Part shown: one piece after another, positions 17,958-27,054 of the stretch
Layout: every line of letters starts with the position of its first letter
Numbering within the stretch: position 1 is the first letter of the stretch
NCBI RefSeq assembly: GCF_002008315.2
Contig: NZ_MVDG02000001.1
Coordinates: 1,736,001 to 1,800,000 of the forward strand
Length of the DNA stretch: 64,000 bases
Direction: 5' to 3'
Origin: Arthrobacter sp. KBS0703
GTDB taxonomy: Bacteria; Actinomycetota; Actinomycetes; Actinomycetales; Micrococcaceae
Program-made: the position numbers and the translations under genes
Notes under the pieces: model-generated
What the model was told of the DNA's origin: nothing
Seen by the model: the letters and a program-made list of their open reading frames with translations, nothing else
The model's database searches: none

Positions 17958-20001
17958 GGTGCGGCCTCCGCAGGACCATCCGCCGCGCCGCCGGGCGCCG
18001 CAGCGGCGGAGAGGGCCGAGGAAGCGGAACCGGCGGAGACCGGGCCGGCGCCGACGCCGGTCGACAACCGCAGGCGGATCACCATGGTGAGGCCTCCGCC
18101 TGGGGTTTCCTGCGCCGTCAGGCTTCCGCCCATCGCGGCGACGAACCCCTTGGCAACCGCCAGGCCCAGGCCCACGCCGGAGGTCCGCGCAATGTCGTCC
18201 AGGCGCTGGAAAGGCCGGAACATGGCCACGACGTTGCTGGCCGGCACGCCGCTGCCGTGATCAATGATCCTCAGCTCGCCGGAGGGATGCCCGTCCAGGG
18301 TGGCAGTGCTGAGGCCTCCGGCGGAGCCGGCGACAGTGATGTCGGACCCTGGCGCGTACTTGACGGCATTTTCAACGATGTTGGCGATGACACGTTCAAG
18401 CAGGCCCGGGTCGGCGTCGACGGCTGGCATGTTGGGCGGCAGGTCCACCCGCACGGTTCCGGCGGGCAGGCCGCGCAGGGCGGGAGGAACCACCTCAAAC
18501 CACCGGACCGGCCTGAGGAGCGGCTGGACCGAATCCGCGGTAATCCGCGACATGTCCAGGAGGTTCCCCACGAGGACGTCGAGCCGGTCCGTGCATTCAT
18601 CGATGGTTTCCAGCAGTTCCTTCTGTTCGCCCGGCGTGTACGTGACCGCCGTCTGCAGGAGGCCGCCCACGGCCAGCTTGATTCCTGCCAGCGGCGTCCG
18701 CAGGTCGTGGGACACGGCCCGTAGAATGGCCGTGCGCATCGTGTTCCCTTCGGCAAGCCGCAGAACCTCCAGCCGGCTGGCAGCCAGCTGCTGCCGCTCC
18801 AGCTGGGCCATCACATGCACCGCGAAGGCACCCAGCAGGCGGCTATCCGCGGCCGGCACTGCGCGGCCAAAGAGCACCAGCCAGGTGCCGCCGTCGATCG
18901 GCTCGACCGTATGTCCGGCGAAGTCCCGTCCCTCGCGTTCCGGTTCTGTCAGCGCCCCGGCGCTCGCGAGCAGCCGGACGTCACGGTCCGCGCCGCCGTC
19001 CGGATTCCCCCGGGCACGGTGGCTGCCGGCGACATGACCGGCTGAGGTTGAGCCGGCCGCACCTGGACCGGCCGCACTTGAGCCGGCTGCGGCGGCGAAC
19101 CCGCCGCCCCGGTGAACACCGCGGCGGCGCGCACCCCGAAGACGTCCAGCGCCTGCTCCAGCAGGCTGGCCACAGTGTCCTCTGACCGGGTCGCCCCGCG
19201 GGTGAGGTCGCCCAGCGTTGCCGCTTCGGCCCGGGCGCGGGCGGCCTCCTTGGAGCGGCGGGCGGACCGGTCCACCACGCCGGCCACTGCCACGGACACT
19301 CCGACGAACACGCCCAGTGAGAGCAGGTCCTGGGGGTCGTGGATGGCGAGGTCGCCCACGGGCGGCGTGGAGAAGTAGTTGACCAGCAGGCTGCTCCAGA
19401 GCGCACCGGCGACGGCCGGCCACAAGCCGCCGACCAGGGCGACGGCCACGGCACCGGCAAGCTGGAGCAGGGCGGCGGTGGCCACGCTGTGATCGAAGGA
19501 GGCCAGCAGCAGCTGCATCAGTACGGGAACCGCGGCTGCGAGGACAAACCCGACGCCCACACGGACCCGGCCGAGATCCCGTTGCCTTGTTCGGCCTGCA
19601 CCGCGGCCGGCCTGGGGATGGGGCACCACCTGCACATCGATGTCTCCGGCCCCGCGGACAATCCGGGACTCAGAGCCGCCGGACGCGAACGGGGCCATCC
19701 TCCGGCTGCGGGACTGGCCGATGACGATCCTGGTGGCGCCGACGTTCGCGGCGAACTCGAGGAGCGCCCGGGCAGGATCCGGTGCCGCGACGGTGTGGTA
19801 GCTGCCGCCCAGCTCCACGATGAGCCGGCGCTGGGCTTCGAGGGCCTGGGGCGATTCGCCGGAGACGCCGCCGGCGGAACGGACATGGACCGCGATCAGC
19901 TCCCCCTCCCCGGAGGCACCGAGGATCCTGGCCGCGCGGCGGATCAGGATCTCCCCCTCACCTCCACCGGACAAGCCAATGACAATCCGTTCCCGTGCCA
20001 T
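17954..20001 (-). pseudogene. kdpD: Short KdpD-like sensor histidine kinase, frame broken once as read
   Basis: Read continuously the product would be ~680 residues. It starts with a UspA-like domain ([13 protein letters not shown]..., to ~130), then four membrane helices of the DUF4118 type (~145-235), a GAF-like linker, the HisKA box SHDLRTPL and the ATPase boxes NIVENAVKYAP, DHGSGVP and GVGLGLAVAKG. The ATP-binding KdpD sensor domain (~200 residues) of the E. coli protein is absent. The N-terminal and C-terminal halves are in different frames. They meet at a run of five C at 19007-19011, so a one-base miscall or slip there explains the break. Overlaps the kdpE start. Confidence 0.82.
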
Positions 20002-20188
20002 GACGCCATTCTTTCACCAGTGCGGGTTCATGTGGCCCCGCGGGCCGGCCGGCGCGGGCCGGCAGCATGGCGTGCCTCACACCGGCGTTAAGGATCCGTC
20101 AAGATACCGAACAAACCGGCGGAGTCCCGCGGGTCCGGTGCTAGTTTCGGCTGTGCCCGCGGCGCCGTGCTGCGTGCTGAAAGGCCCC

Positions 20189-22165
20189 ATGACCACCATG
20201 ACCCGTCCGCCCGCGGACCCCTCGGCGCTCCGGCCCCACCGGCAGGCGCGGCTCAAGAGCTGGCTGCTCCTGGGCCTGCAGGACAGCAAGGGATCCCACC
20301 AGGGGCCCGGCGGACTGACCGCGGCGCACGAGCGCCGTCACCCGTGGTGGCAGGTCATGTGCCTGACCGGGGTGGACTACTTCTCCACGCTCGGTTACCA
20401 GCCGGCCATTGCGGCGCTCGCGGCCGGAGCCATTTCTCCGCTGGCCACGCTTGTCTTGGTTGCCGTCACGCTTTGCGGGGCACTGCCCGTGTACCGCCGG
20501 GTAGCCGGCGAGAGCTCCCGCGGCGAGGGATCCATTGCCATGCTCGAGCGGCTGCTGCCGCGGTGGGGCGGCAAACTCTTCGTCCTGGTGCTGCTCGGCT
20601 TCGCGGCCACGGACTTCATGATCACCATGACCCTGTCCGCCGCGGATGCGACAGCGCACCTCGTCCAGAACCCGTACTCCCCCGGCTGGCTCCACGGCCA
20701 GGAAATCCCGGTGACGCTCGTCCTGCTGGCTCTGCTCGCCGCGGTGTTCCTGCGCGGGTTCAAGGAGGCGATCGGCATCGCCGTCGTGCTCGTGGCCGTG
20801 TATCTGGGCCTGAACGTCGTCGTGGTGGCGAGGACCGCCGTCGAGACCCTGACCCATCCGGCCGCCGTCGGTGACTGGTGGCGGGCCCTGGCCACGTCCC
20901 ACGGGAATCCGGTCCTGGCCGTGGGCATTGCCCTGCTGGTGTTCCCCAAGCTGGCGCTCGGCCTGTCCGGCTTCGAAACCGGGGTCGCGGTGATGCCGCA
21001 GGTCCGCGGCCACGCGACCGATACCCTGGAGAACCCTGCCGGCCGCATCCAGGGCACACGCCGCATGCTGACCACGGCGGCGCTGATCATGAGCGCCTTC
21101 CTGATCGCGAGCAGCTTCATCACGGTGATCCTCATTCCGGGCCCCGAATTCGAACCGGGCGGGCAGGCGAACGGCCGTGCCCTGGCGTTCCTGGCCCACG
21201 AGTACCTCGGGTCGGGCTTCGGCACCGTCTACGACGTCAGCACCATCGCCATCCTGTGGTTCGCCGGCGCGTCCGCGATGGCCGGGCTGCTGAACCTCGT
21301 CCCCAAATACCTCCCCCGCTATGGGATGGCGCCCGAGTGGGCCAAGGCCGTCCGGCCCCTGGTGCTGGTGTTCGCGGTGATCGCTTTCCTGGTCACCATC
21401 CTTTTTGAGGCCGACGTCGATGCCCAGGGCGGCGCCTACGCCACCGGCGTCCTGGTGCTGATGACGTCCGCGGCTGTTGCCGTGGCGCTCTCGGCCCGCC
21501 GCCGCCAGCAGCGGAAACGGACCTTCGGATTCGGCCTGATCGCCCTCGTGTTCATCTACACCACCATCGTCAATGTGGTGGAACGGCCCGAAGGGATCCG
21601 GATCGCCGGGTTCTTCATCGTGGGCATCATTGTCATCTCGCTGCTTTCCAGGATCGGGCGGTCCTTCGAACTCCACGCCACCCATGTCCGCCTGGACAGG
21701 ACCGCCCTGGAATTCGTGGCGGCGGACGACGACGGCCCCATGGGCATCATCGCCCACGAACCCCTGAGGCTGAGCGCCGACGCGTACCGGCAGAAACTGA
21801 CGTCCGCCATAGAGGTCAGCCACCTGCCGGTCGACTACGAGGCGCTGTTCCTGGAAGTGATCGTGGACGATTCCTCCGACTTCGAAACCGAACTGCAGGT
21901 GCGCGGAGTGGTCCGGCACGGCTACCGGATCCTGGAGGTGCACGGGCCCGTGGTGCCCAACACCATCGCCTCCGTGCTGCTGCACATCCGGGACGTCACG
22001 GGGCTCATGCCGCACATCTACTTCCGCTGGACCGAGGGAAATCCCGTGGTGAACCTGCTGCGCTTCCTGTTCCTGGGCGAAGGCGAGATCGCACCGGTCA
22101 CCCGCGAAGTGCTGCGCGAAGCCGAGCCCGACGTCACAAAGCGGCCCTGGGTCCACGTGGGATGA
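20189..22165 (+). CDS. APC superfamily transporter resembling the potassium importer KimA
   Basis: 658 residues: about twelve membrane helices up to ~residue 540, then a ~120-residue cytosolic tail. Members of this family include the c-di-AMP-controlled K+/H+ symporter KimA (YdaO) of Bacillus. Residues I recall as lining the KimA potassium site have counterparts with the same spacing: Asp63 and Tyr70 in [10 protein letters not shown], and Asp142, Thr146 and Ser150 in [10 protein letters not shown] (Phe143 where KimA has Tyr). The divergent kdpDE pair supports a potassium role. It could still be an amino acid permease. ATG at 20189 follows GAAAGG; another ATG lies nine bases on. Confidence 0.8.
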   Translation: MTTMTRPPADPSALRPHRQARLKSWLLLGLQDSKGSHQGPGGLTAAHERRHPWWQVMCLTGVDYFSTLGYQPAIAALAAGAISPLATLVLVAVTLCGALPVYRRVAGESSRGEGSIAMLERLLPRWGGKLFVLVLLGFAATDFMITMTLSAADATAHLVQNPYSPGWLHGQEIPVTLVLLALLAAVFLRGFKEAIGIAVVLVAVYLGLNVVVVARTAVETLTHPAAVGDWWRALATSHGNPVLAVGIALLVFPKLALGLSGFETGVAVMPQVRGHATDTLENPAGRIQGTRRMLTTAALIMSAFLIASSFITVILIPGPEFEPGGQANGRALAFLAHEYLGSGFGTVYDVSTIAILWFAGASAMAGLLNLVPKYLPRYGMAPEWAKAVRPLVLVFAVIAFLVTILFEADVDAQGGAYATGVLVLMTSAAVAVALSARRRQQRKRTFGFGLIALVFIYTTIVNVVERPEGIRIAGFFIVGIIVISLLSRIGRSFELHATHVRLDRTALEFVAADDDGPMGIIAHEPLRLSADAYRQKLTSAIEVSHLPVDYEALFLEVIVDDSSDFETELQVRGVVRHGYRILEVHGPVVPNTIASVLLHIRDVTGLMPHIYFRWTEGNPVVNLLRFLFLGEGEIAPVTREVLREAEPDVTKRPWVHVG

Positions 22166-22200
22166 GTGCGGGAACCGCTGCTGGGCCGTAGGCTCGTGGC

Positions 22201-22821
22201 ATGGCGAGATTCTTTGATGTTCACCCCGAGGACCCACAGCCGCGCGCGATTTCCCAAATCGTGGATCTCCTTCATTCGGGCGGCCTGATCGCCTACCCCA
22301 CGGACTCGTGCTACGCCCTCGGCGCGCAACTGGGCAACAAGGAGGCACTGGACCGGATCCGGACCATCCGCCAGCTGGACAGCAAGCACCACTTCACGCT
22401 GGTCTGCCGCGACTTCGCCCAGCTGGGGCAGTTCGTGAACATCGGCAACGATGTGTTCCGCAGCATCAAATCCGTGACGCCGGGCAGCTACACCTTCATC
22501 CTGCCGGCGACCAAGGAAGTGCCGCGGCGGCTCCTGCATCCGAAGAAGAAAACGGTGGGCGTGCGCATCCCGGACCACAACTTCGTGCAGGCCCTCCTGG
22601 CCGAGCTGGGGGAACCGCTGCTGTCCAGCACGCTGCTGCTGCCGGACGAGGAGGATCCGCTCACGCAGGGCTGGGAAATCAAGGAGCGGCTTGACCATGT
22701 GGTGGACGCCGTCGTCGATTCCGGCGACTGCGGCGCGGAGCCGACCACCGTGGTCGATTTCTCCAGCGGCGTGGCCGAGGTGGTGCGCCGGGGAACCGGC
22801 GATCCGTCGCGGTTTGAATAG
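22201..22821 (+). CDS. Sua5/YciO/YrdC family protein, YciO type
   Basis: 206 residues of the YrdC-like dsRNA-binding fold. The signature is IVDLLHSGGLIAYPTDSCYALGAQL, followed by KHHFTLVCRDFAQL, SVTPGSYTFILPATKEVPRRL and the KKKTVGVRIPDH loop. The length and the H-P-K-K-K block fit the YciO branch rather than TsaC. Members make or bind threonylcarbamoyl-AMP used for t6A in tRNA, though YciO does not replace TsaC in E. coli. Begins 36 bp after the KimA-like gene. Confidence 0.85.
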   Translation: MARFFDVHPEDPQPRAISQIVDLLHSGGLIAYPTDSCYALGAQLGNKEALDRIRTIRQLDSKHHFTLVCRDFAQLGQFVNIGNDVFRSIKSVTPGSYTFILPATKEVPRRLLHPKKKTVGVRIPDHNFVQALLAELGEPLLSSTLLLPDEEDPLTQGWEIKERLDHVVDAVVDSGDCGAEPTTVVDFSSGVAEVVRRGTGDPSRFE

Positions 22822-22829
22822 GCGCCGGA

Positions 22830-23852
22830 CTACTCCGGCTTCTTGGCCCGGCTCGGCTGCACCCGCGGCGGCTCGCCCGGCATCTTCGGATAGTCCGGCG
22901 GGAACGGCAGCTCGCCCAGACCGTCGTTGAGGTCGCGTTCCCACCACTCCAGCAGCTGGGCGACGGTGCCCGGATCCGCATTCATGCCGGCCCACGGATC
23001 CCCCACCGTTTTCAGCCGTTCCGGCACCGTGAGGATGGTGAAGTCCTTCGGATTGACGCTCTCGAGCTCGTCCCAGGTGATCGGACATGAAACCGGGGCA
23101 TGGGCCAGAGCGCGAGGACTGTAGGCGCCGGCAATGGTGCGGTCGCGGTTGGCCTGGTTGAAGTCCAGGAAAACCCGCTCCCCGCGCTCTTCCTTCCACC
23201 AGTTCGTCGTGACCTTGTCCGGCATCCGCCGTTCCAGCTCCCGGGCGGCGGCGATCACGGCGTGCCGCACGTCCAGGAACTCGTGCGTCGGTTCAATCGG
23301 GGCGTATACGTGCAGCCCGCGGTTCCCGGACGTTTTAATGAAAGCGTTCAGCCCCGCCTCGGCCAGCACTTTCCGCAGCTCCAGGGCCGCAGGGACGGCG
23401 TCGTCGAAGTCCGTGCCGGGCTGCGGGTCCAGGTCGATGCGGAGCTGGTCCGGGTTGTCGGAGTTTTCGGCGCGCGAGGGCCACGGGTGGAACACCACAG
23501 TGTTCATCTGCACTGCCCACACTGCGGCCGCCGGTTCGTCCAGGACCAGCTGGGGATGCGAGCGCGCGCTGGGATAGATCACCTTGACGGACCGGATGAA
23601 GTCCGGCGTCCCCTTGGGCGGATTCTTGGAGAAGAACTGCTCGCCGTCCACGTTGTCCGAAAACCTCTGGAGCGAGACCGGCCGGTCGCCGTTGGCGGCG
23701 ATGAAGGCCTCGCCGACATCCACGATGTAGCGGGCGAGATCCAGTTTGGTCAGGCCCAGCTCCGGCCAGAGGACGCGGCTGGGACTTGAGATCCGCATGT
23801 CCCGGGGTCCGTTGGGTCCGTCGACGGTGAGGATGGTCTGTTCGCTGGCCAT
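22830..23852 (-). CDS. Stand-alone LigD-type polymerase domain (primase-polymerase)
   Basis: 340 residues matching the archaeo-eukaryotic primase-like polymerase domain of bacterial LigD, used in non-homologous end joining. Features: start motif RVLWPELGLTKLDLARYIVDV, the catalytic RIDLDPQPGTDFDD (metal-binding Asp-x-Asp), and FIKTSGNRGLHVYAPI. No ligase or nuclease domain is attached and no ku gene is in the window. Comparable separate PolDom genes are known in actinobacteria such as Mycobacterium. Confidence 0.87.
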   Translation of the reverse strand: MASEQTILTVDGPNGPRDMRISSPSRVLWPELGLTKLDLARYIVDVGEAFIAANGDRPVSLQRFSDNVDGEQFFSKNPPKGTPDFIRSVKVIYPSARSHPQLVLDEPAAAVWAVQMNTVVFHPWPSRAENSDNPDQLRIDLDPQPGTDFDDAVPAALELRKVLAEAGLNAFIKTSGNRGLHVYAPIEPTHEFLDVRHAVIAAARELERRMPDKVTTNWWKEERGERVFLDFNQANRDRTIAGAYSPRALAHAPVSCPITWDELESVNPKDFTILTVPERLKTVGDPWAGMNADPGTVAQLLEWWERDLNDGLGELPFPPDYPKMPGEPPRVQPSRAKKPE

Positions 23853-23975
23853 GGGGACAACCTACCCTGCGCGGCCCGCGACGTCAGTACCTTGGCGCGC
23901 GCCGGTGCATCTGTAAGGATGTGAACTGACCGGGCGCCGCTGGCCGCCGAAAAATCGTCAAAGGGGACCCACTTC

Positions 23976-25919
23976 ATGGTTGAATCCGCGAGTCTGGACC
24001 AGGCATCCGGCGACCAAGCGCCCGGAGACCACTTGCCCGGCCATCAACTGCTCAGCGTCGCTGCCGAGCGGGCAGGCATCCGGCTGGGGGACCCGGACTG
24101 GACAGACTACGAGCGGCGCTTCGACCGTCACTTCCCTGACTTGTTCCGGCTCTTCCACCAGCTTTACGGCTCGCGGCCGGACTGGCAGGAGCATCTGACG
24201 TCACTCCTGGTGGAGACCGCCCGCTCATGGAAGGACCGGCCCGCCGACCTGAAGGTCCTCGACGCCGAGCGGGACGGCACCAGCGACTGGTTCCAGTCCA
24301 ACCGCATGCTCGGCGGCGTCTGCTACGTGGACCGGTACGCGGCTGACCTCGAGGGCGTCCGCGCACGGATCCCGTACTTCAAGGAACTCGGCCTGACGTA
24401 CCTGCACCTGATGCCGCTGTTCCTGGCCCCCGAACCGCTGTCCGACGGGGGTTACGCCGTCTCCAGCTACCGGGAGGTCAACCCCAAGCTCGGCACCACG
24501 GAACAGCTGCGCGAGTTGGCTGCCGAGCTGCGGGCCAACGGCATCAGCCTGGTGGTCGACTTCATTTTCAACCACACCTCCAATGAGCACGAGTGGGCAC
24601 GGAAGGCGGCGGAGGGGGACCCCCGCTACAGCGACTACTACTGGATCTTCCCCGACCGCGCCATGCCCGACGCCTATGAGCAGAACGTGCGCGAGATCTT
24701 CCCGGAGGACCACCCGGGTTCTTTTGTAGAGCTGCCGGACGGGCGGTGGGTCTGGGCAACGTTCCACACCTTCCAGTGGGACCTGAACTACTCCAACCCT
24801 GAAGTCTTCCGCGCCATGGCCGGGGAGATGCTGTTCCTGGCCAACCTGGGCGTGGACATCCTGCGGATGGACGCCGTGGCCTTCATCTGGAAGCAGCTCG
24901 GAACTTCCTGCGAGAACCTGCCGGAGGCCCATACCCTGCTGCAGGCGTTCAACGCTGTCTGCCGGCTCGCGGCTCCGTCCCTGCTCTTCAAGTCCGAGGC
25001 GATCGTGCACCCGGACGAAGTGGCGCTGTACATCGATCCGGCGGAGTGCCAGCTCTCCTACAACCCGCTGCAGATGGCGCTGATCTGGGAGGCCATGGCC
25101 ACCCGGAACGTGTCGCTGCTCGCGCAGGCCCTGGAGCGGAGGCACAACATTCCGGACGGCACCACCTGGGTGAACTACGTCCGCAGCCACGACGACATCG
25201 GCTGGACGTTTGCCGATGAAGACGCCGCCGAGCTCGGGATCAACGGCTTCGACCACCGGCGGTTCCTGAATTCCTTCTACGTCAACCGGTTCCCGGGCAG
25301 CTTCGCCCAGGGCGTCCCGTTCCAGGACAACCCGCGCACCGGAGACTGCCGCATTTCAGGGACCACCGCCTCCCTCTGCGGCCTGGAGGACGGCTCCCCC
25401 GAGGCGATCCGCCGGATCCTGCTGGCCCACTCGGTCGCCTTCAGCACCGGCGGCATCCCACTGCTGTATCTGGGCGACGAAGTGGGGCAGCTCAACGACT
25501 ACCAGTACGCCATGGAGGACGGCCACGAGGCCGACAGCCGCTGGGTGCACCGGCCGCAGTTCCCTGCCGAGCGCTACGCCAAGCGGACGGACCCGGCCAC
25601 TCCGGAGGGGGCAGTCTTTGAAGGCCTGCGGCGGATGACGGCGGTGCGCTCGGGCACTCCGGAGCTGGCCGGAACGCGCCTCCTTCCGTTCGCCACGAAC
25701 AACCGCGGCGTGCTCGGCTACCAGCGACCCGGTGAGGGTACCCGGATCCTTGCCCTGGCCAACTTCAGCGACGATCCGCAGGTGGTCTCGGCGGAGACGC
25801 TGTCCGGATTCGCCGCCGAGGCACTGGACCTCTTTTCCGGCACAACGGTCCGGATCGACGAGGGCATCGTCCTGCGCCCGCAGGATTACGCCTGGCTCCG
25901 GGTTATGCCAGCAGGCTAG
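23976..25919 (+). CDS. GH13 alpha-amylase family enzyme, amylosucrase type
   Basis: 647 residues. The N-terminal helical domain is followed by the (beta/alpha)8 barrel. GH13 region I VVDFIFNHTSNEH, region II ILRMDAVAFIWK (nucleophile Asp), region III LLFKSEAIVHP (acid/base Glu) and region IV NYVRSHDDIGW are all present. The overall architecture, with LGGVCYVDRYAADLEGVRARI before the barrel, is that of amylosucrase (sucrose to alpha-1,4-glucan plus fructose). A related sucrose hydrolase is possible. Ends 1 bp beyond the stop of a truncated dedA gene on the other strand. Confidence 0.87.
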   Translation: MVESASLDQASGDQAPGDHLPGHQLLSVAAERAGIRLGDPDWTDYERRFDRHFPDLFRLFHQLYGSRPDWQEHLTSLLVETARSWKDRPADLKVLDAERDGTSDWFQSNRMLGGVCYVDRYAADLEGVRARIPYFKELGLTYLHLMPLFLAPEPLSDGGYAVSSYREVNPKLGTTEQLRELAAELRANGISLVVDFIFNHTSNEHEWARKAAEGDPRYSDYYWIFPDRAMPDAYEQNVREIFPEDHPGSFVELPDGRWVWATFHTFQWDLNYSNPEVFRAMAGEMLFLANLGVDILRMDAVAFIWKQLGTSCENLPEAHTLLQAFNAVCRLAAPSLLFKSEAIVHPDEVALYIDPAECQLSYNPLQMALIWEAMATRNVSLLAQALERRHNIPDGTTWVNYVRSHDDIGWTFADEDAAELGINGFDHRRFLNSFYVNRFPGSFAQGVPFQDNPRTGDCRISGTTASLCGLEDGSPEAIRRILLAHSVAFSTGGIPLLYLGDEVGQLNDYQYAMEDGHEADSRWVHRPQFPAERYAKRTDPATPEGAVFEGLRRMTAVRSGTPELAGTRLLPFATNNRGVLGYQRPGEGTRILALANFSDDPQVVSAETLSGFAAEALDLFSGTTVRIDEGIVLRPQDYAWLRVMPAG

Positions 25920-26095
25920 GCGGTGAAGCCGGCCAGCGGAAGGATGGCCTCGCTCGGTATGGGAGGGAACAGGTTCTCCAGGGCCACCACGAATCCGGCC
26001 CCGGGCGCGCCGACGGCTTCCATCACGTCGACCACCCACCGGGAGATCCCGTCCAGGTTGGAACCGGTGCCGGAGGCCGCAGCCGCGGCTGTCAT
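25916..26095 (-). pseudogene. DedA family membrane protein, N-terminal stub
   Basis: 59 residues ending in VALENLFPPIPSEAILPLAGFTA, the highly conserved first block of DedA (SNARE-associated/VTT) proteins, which are normally ~200 residues. The stop codon falls immediately after this block and overlaps the stop of the convergent amylosucrase gene. The rest of the protein is not nearby. Its ATG overlaps the stop of the 48-residue ORF upstream by four bases. Either the gene was truncated by a rearrangement joining the amylosucrase gene here, or the join is an assembly fault. Confidence 0.7.
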
Positions 26096-26238
26096 GCCTG
26101 CGCCTCGGTGCCCGCCGGCGTGGCGTCGGCGCCGAAGGCAGCGGTGCCCAGAAAGACGGCGGCCGCCATGGCGGCAAGAACCGAGCGGAGCGTTCCGCTT
26201 CCAACAGTCAGCGGGGCGATGGGTCGGTACGTGATCAT
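26092..26238 (-). CDS. Small secreted or membrane peptide, 48 residues
   Basis: Starts at 26238 with GGAGGA six bases upstream and reads MITYRPIAPLTVG, followed by a hydrophobic stretch (SVLAAMAAAVFLGTAAFGA, about residues 19-37) with a signal-peptide-like end. Its TGA overlaps the ATG of the dedA stub, which indicates coupled translation. Not recognised as a known family. It may be the leader gene of the broken dedA unit. Confidence 0.55.
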   Translation of the reverse strand: MITYRPIAPLTVGSGTLRSVLAAMAAAVFLGTAAFGADATPAGTEAQA

Positions 26239-26352
26239 GATGGTTCCTCCTGGCGGTTCGGGCTTCTGCCTCCACTCTCCCGCCCGGAGCTAGCCTGCAA
26301 CTTTCGCTGGTCTGTGTGCAGGCTGTGTACGCCAATCCGGCATTATGGACTC

Positions 26353-27030
26353 ATGCCCATCGCTGAATCCCCCGTCACGATCGCCGTCGGTGACGTCCAA
26401 ATTTCCGGAGCCTATGCCCGGCCGGACGCACCGTTCGCCACCCTGGTTGTTGCCCACGGAGCGGGCGCCGGCATGGAGCATCCGTTCCTGCGCGGCTTCA
26501 CCCGCGCGCTGAACGACGACGGCGTCGCCACCTTGCGCTTCAACTTTCCGTACCGCGAAGCGGGCCGGAAGTTCCCGGACCGGCCGCCGGCCGCGATCGC
26601 CGCCTGGCGGGCCGTCATGGCCGAAGCGGCGGCCCGGTCTGCCGCCCATTCCGGAGCGGAGCCGCTGTGGGCGGCCGGGAAGTCGTTCGGCGGGCGCATG
26701 GCGTCGATGGCGGTGGCCGAGGGGATGCCCGCCGCCGGCCTGGTCTACCTCGGCTACCCCCTGCATCCGCCCGGCAAGCCGGAAAAGCTCCGCGACGAGC
26801 ACCTGTACGGACTGACGACGCCGATGCTGTTCCTCCAGGGAACCCGCGACACCTTCGCCACGCGGGAGTTGCTGGAGGGTGTGGTCTCGCGGATCGGCCC
26901 GGCAGCGACGCTGCAGTGGTGCGAGGGCGGCGACCACTCCTTCGCCGTGGCCGGCACCAAGCGCAGCGCCGAAGAGGTCGGGGCCTCGCTCGCGGCCCCG
27001 GTCGCGGCCTTCATGCGCGCCAGCAGCTGA
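26353..27030 (+). CDS. Alpha/beta hydrolase, KANL3/Tex30-like
   Basis: 225 residues with a compact alpha/beta hydrolase fold. The oxyanion region is VVAHGAGAGMEHPFL, the nucleophile elbow GKSFGG (Ser in G-x-S-x-G, around residue 117), the acid in FLQGTRDTFA and the His in EGGDHSFAV. It matches the YdeN/KANL3/TEX30 group of small bacterial hydrolases. Substrate unknown. Start ATG 26353 is chosen by homology-like N-terminus; the in-frame ATG at 26314 adds 13 unlikely residues. Confidence 0.85.
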   Translation: MPIAESPVTIAVGDVQISGAYARPDAPFATLVVAHGAGAGMEHPFLRGFTRALNDDGVATLRFNFPYREAGRKFPDRPPAAIAAWRAVMAEAAARSAAHSGAEPLWAAGKSFGGRMASMAVAEGMPAAGLVYLGYPLHPPGKPEKLRDEHLYGLTTPMLFLQGTRDTFATRELLEGVVSRIGPAATLQWCEGGDHSFAVAGTKRSAEEVGASLAAPVAAFMRASS

Positions 27031-27054
27031 ACGCGGAGACCCCAATTCGCGAAC

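Noticed and set aside
20141..22348. 735-codon open frame on the minus strand opposite the KimA-like gene
   Set aside because: Low-complexity His/Gly/Gln/Arg product without domains. It is a by-product of high GC content opposite a well-supported transporter.
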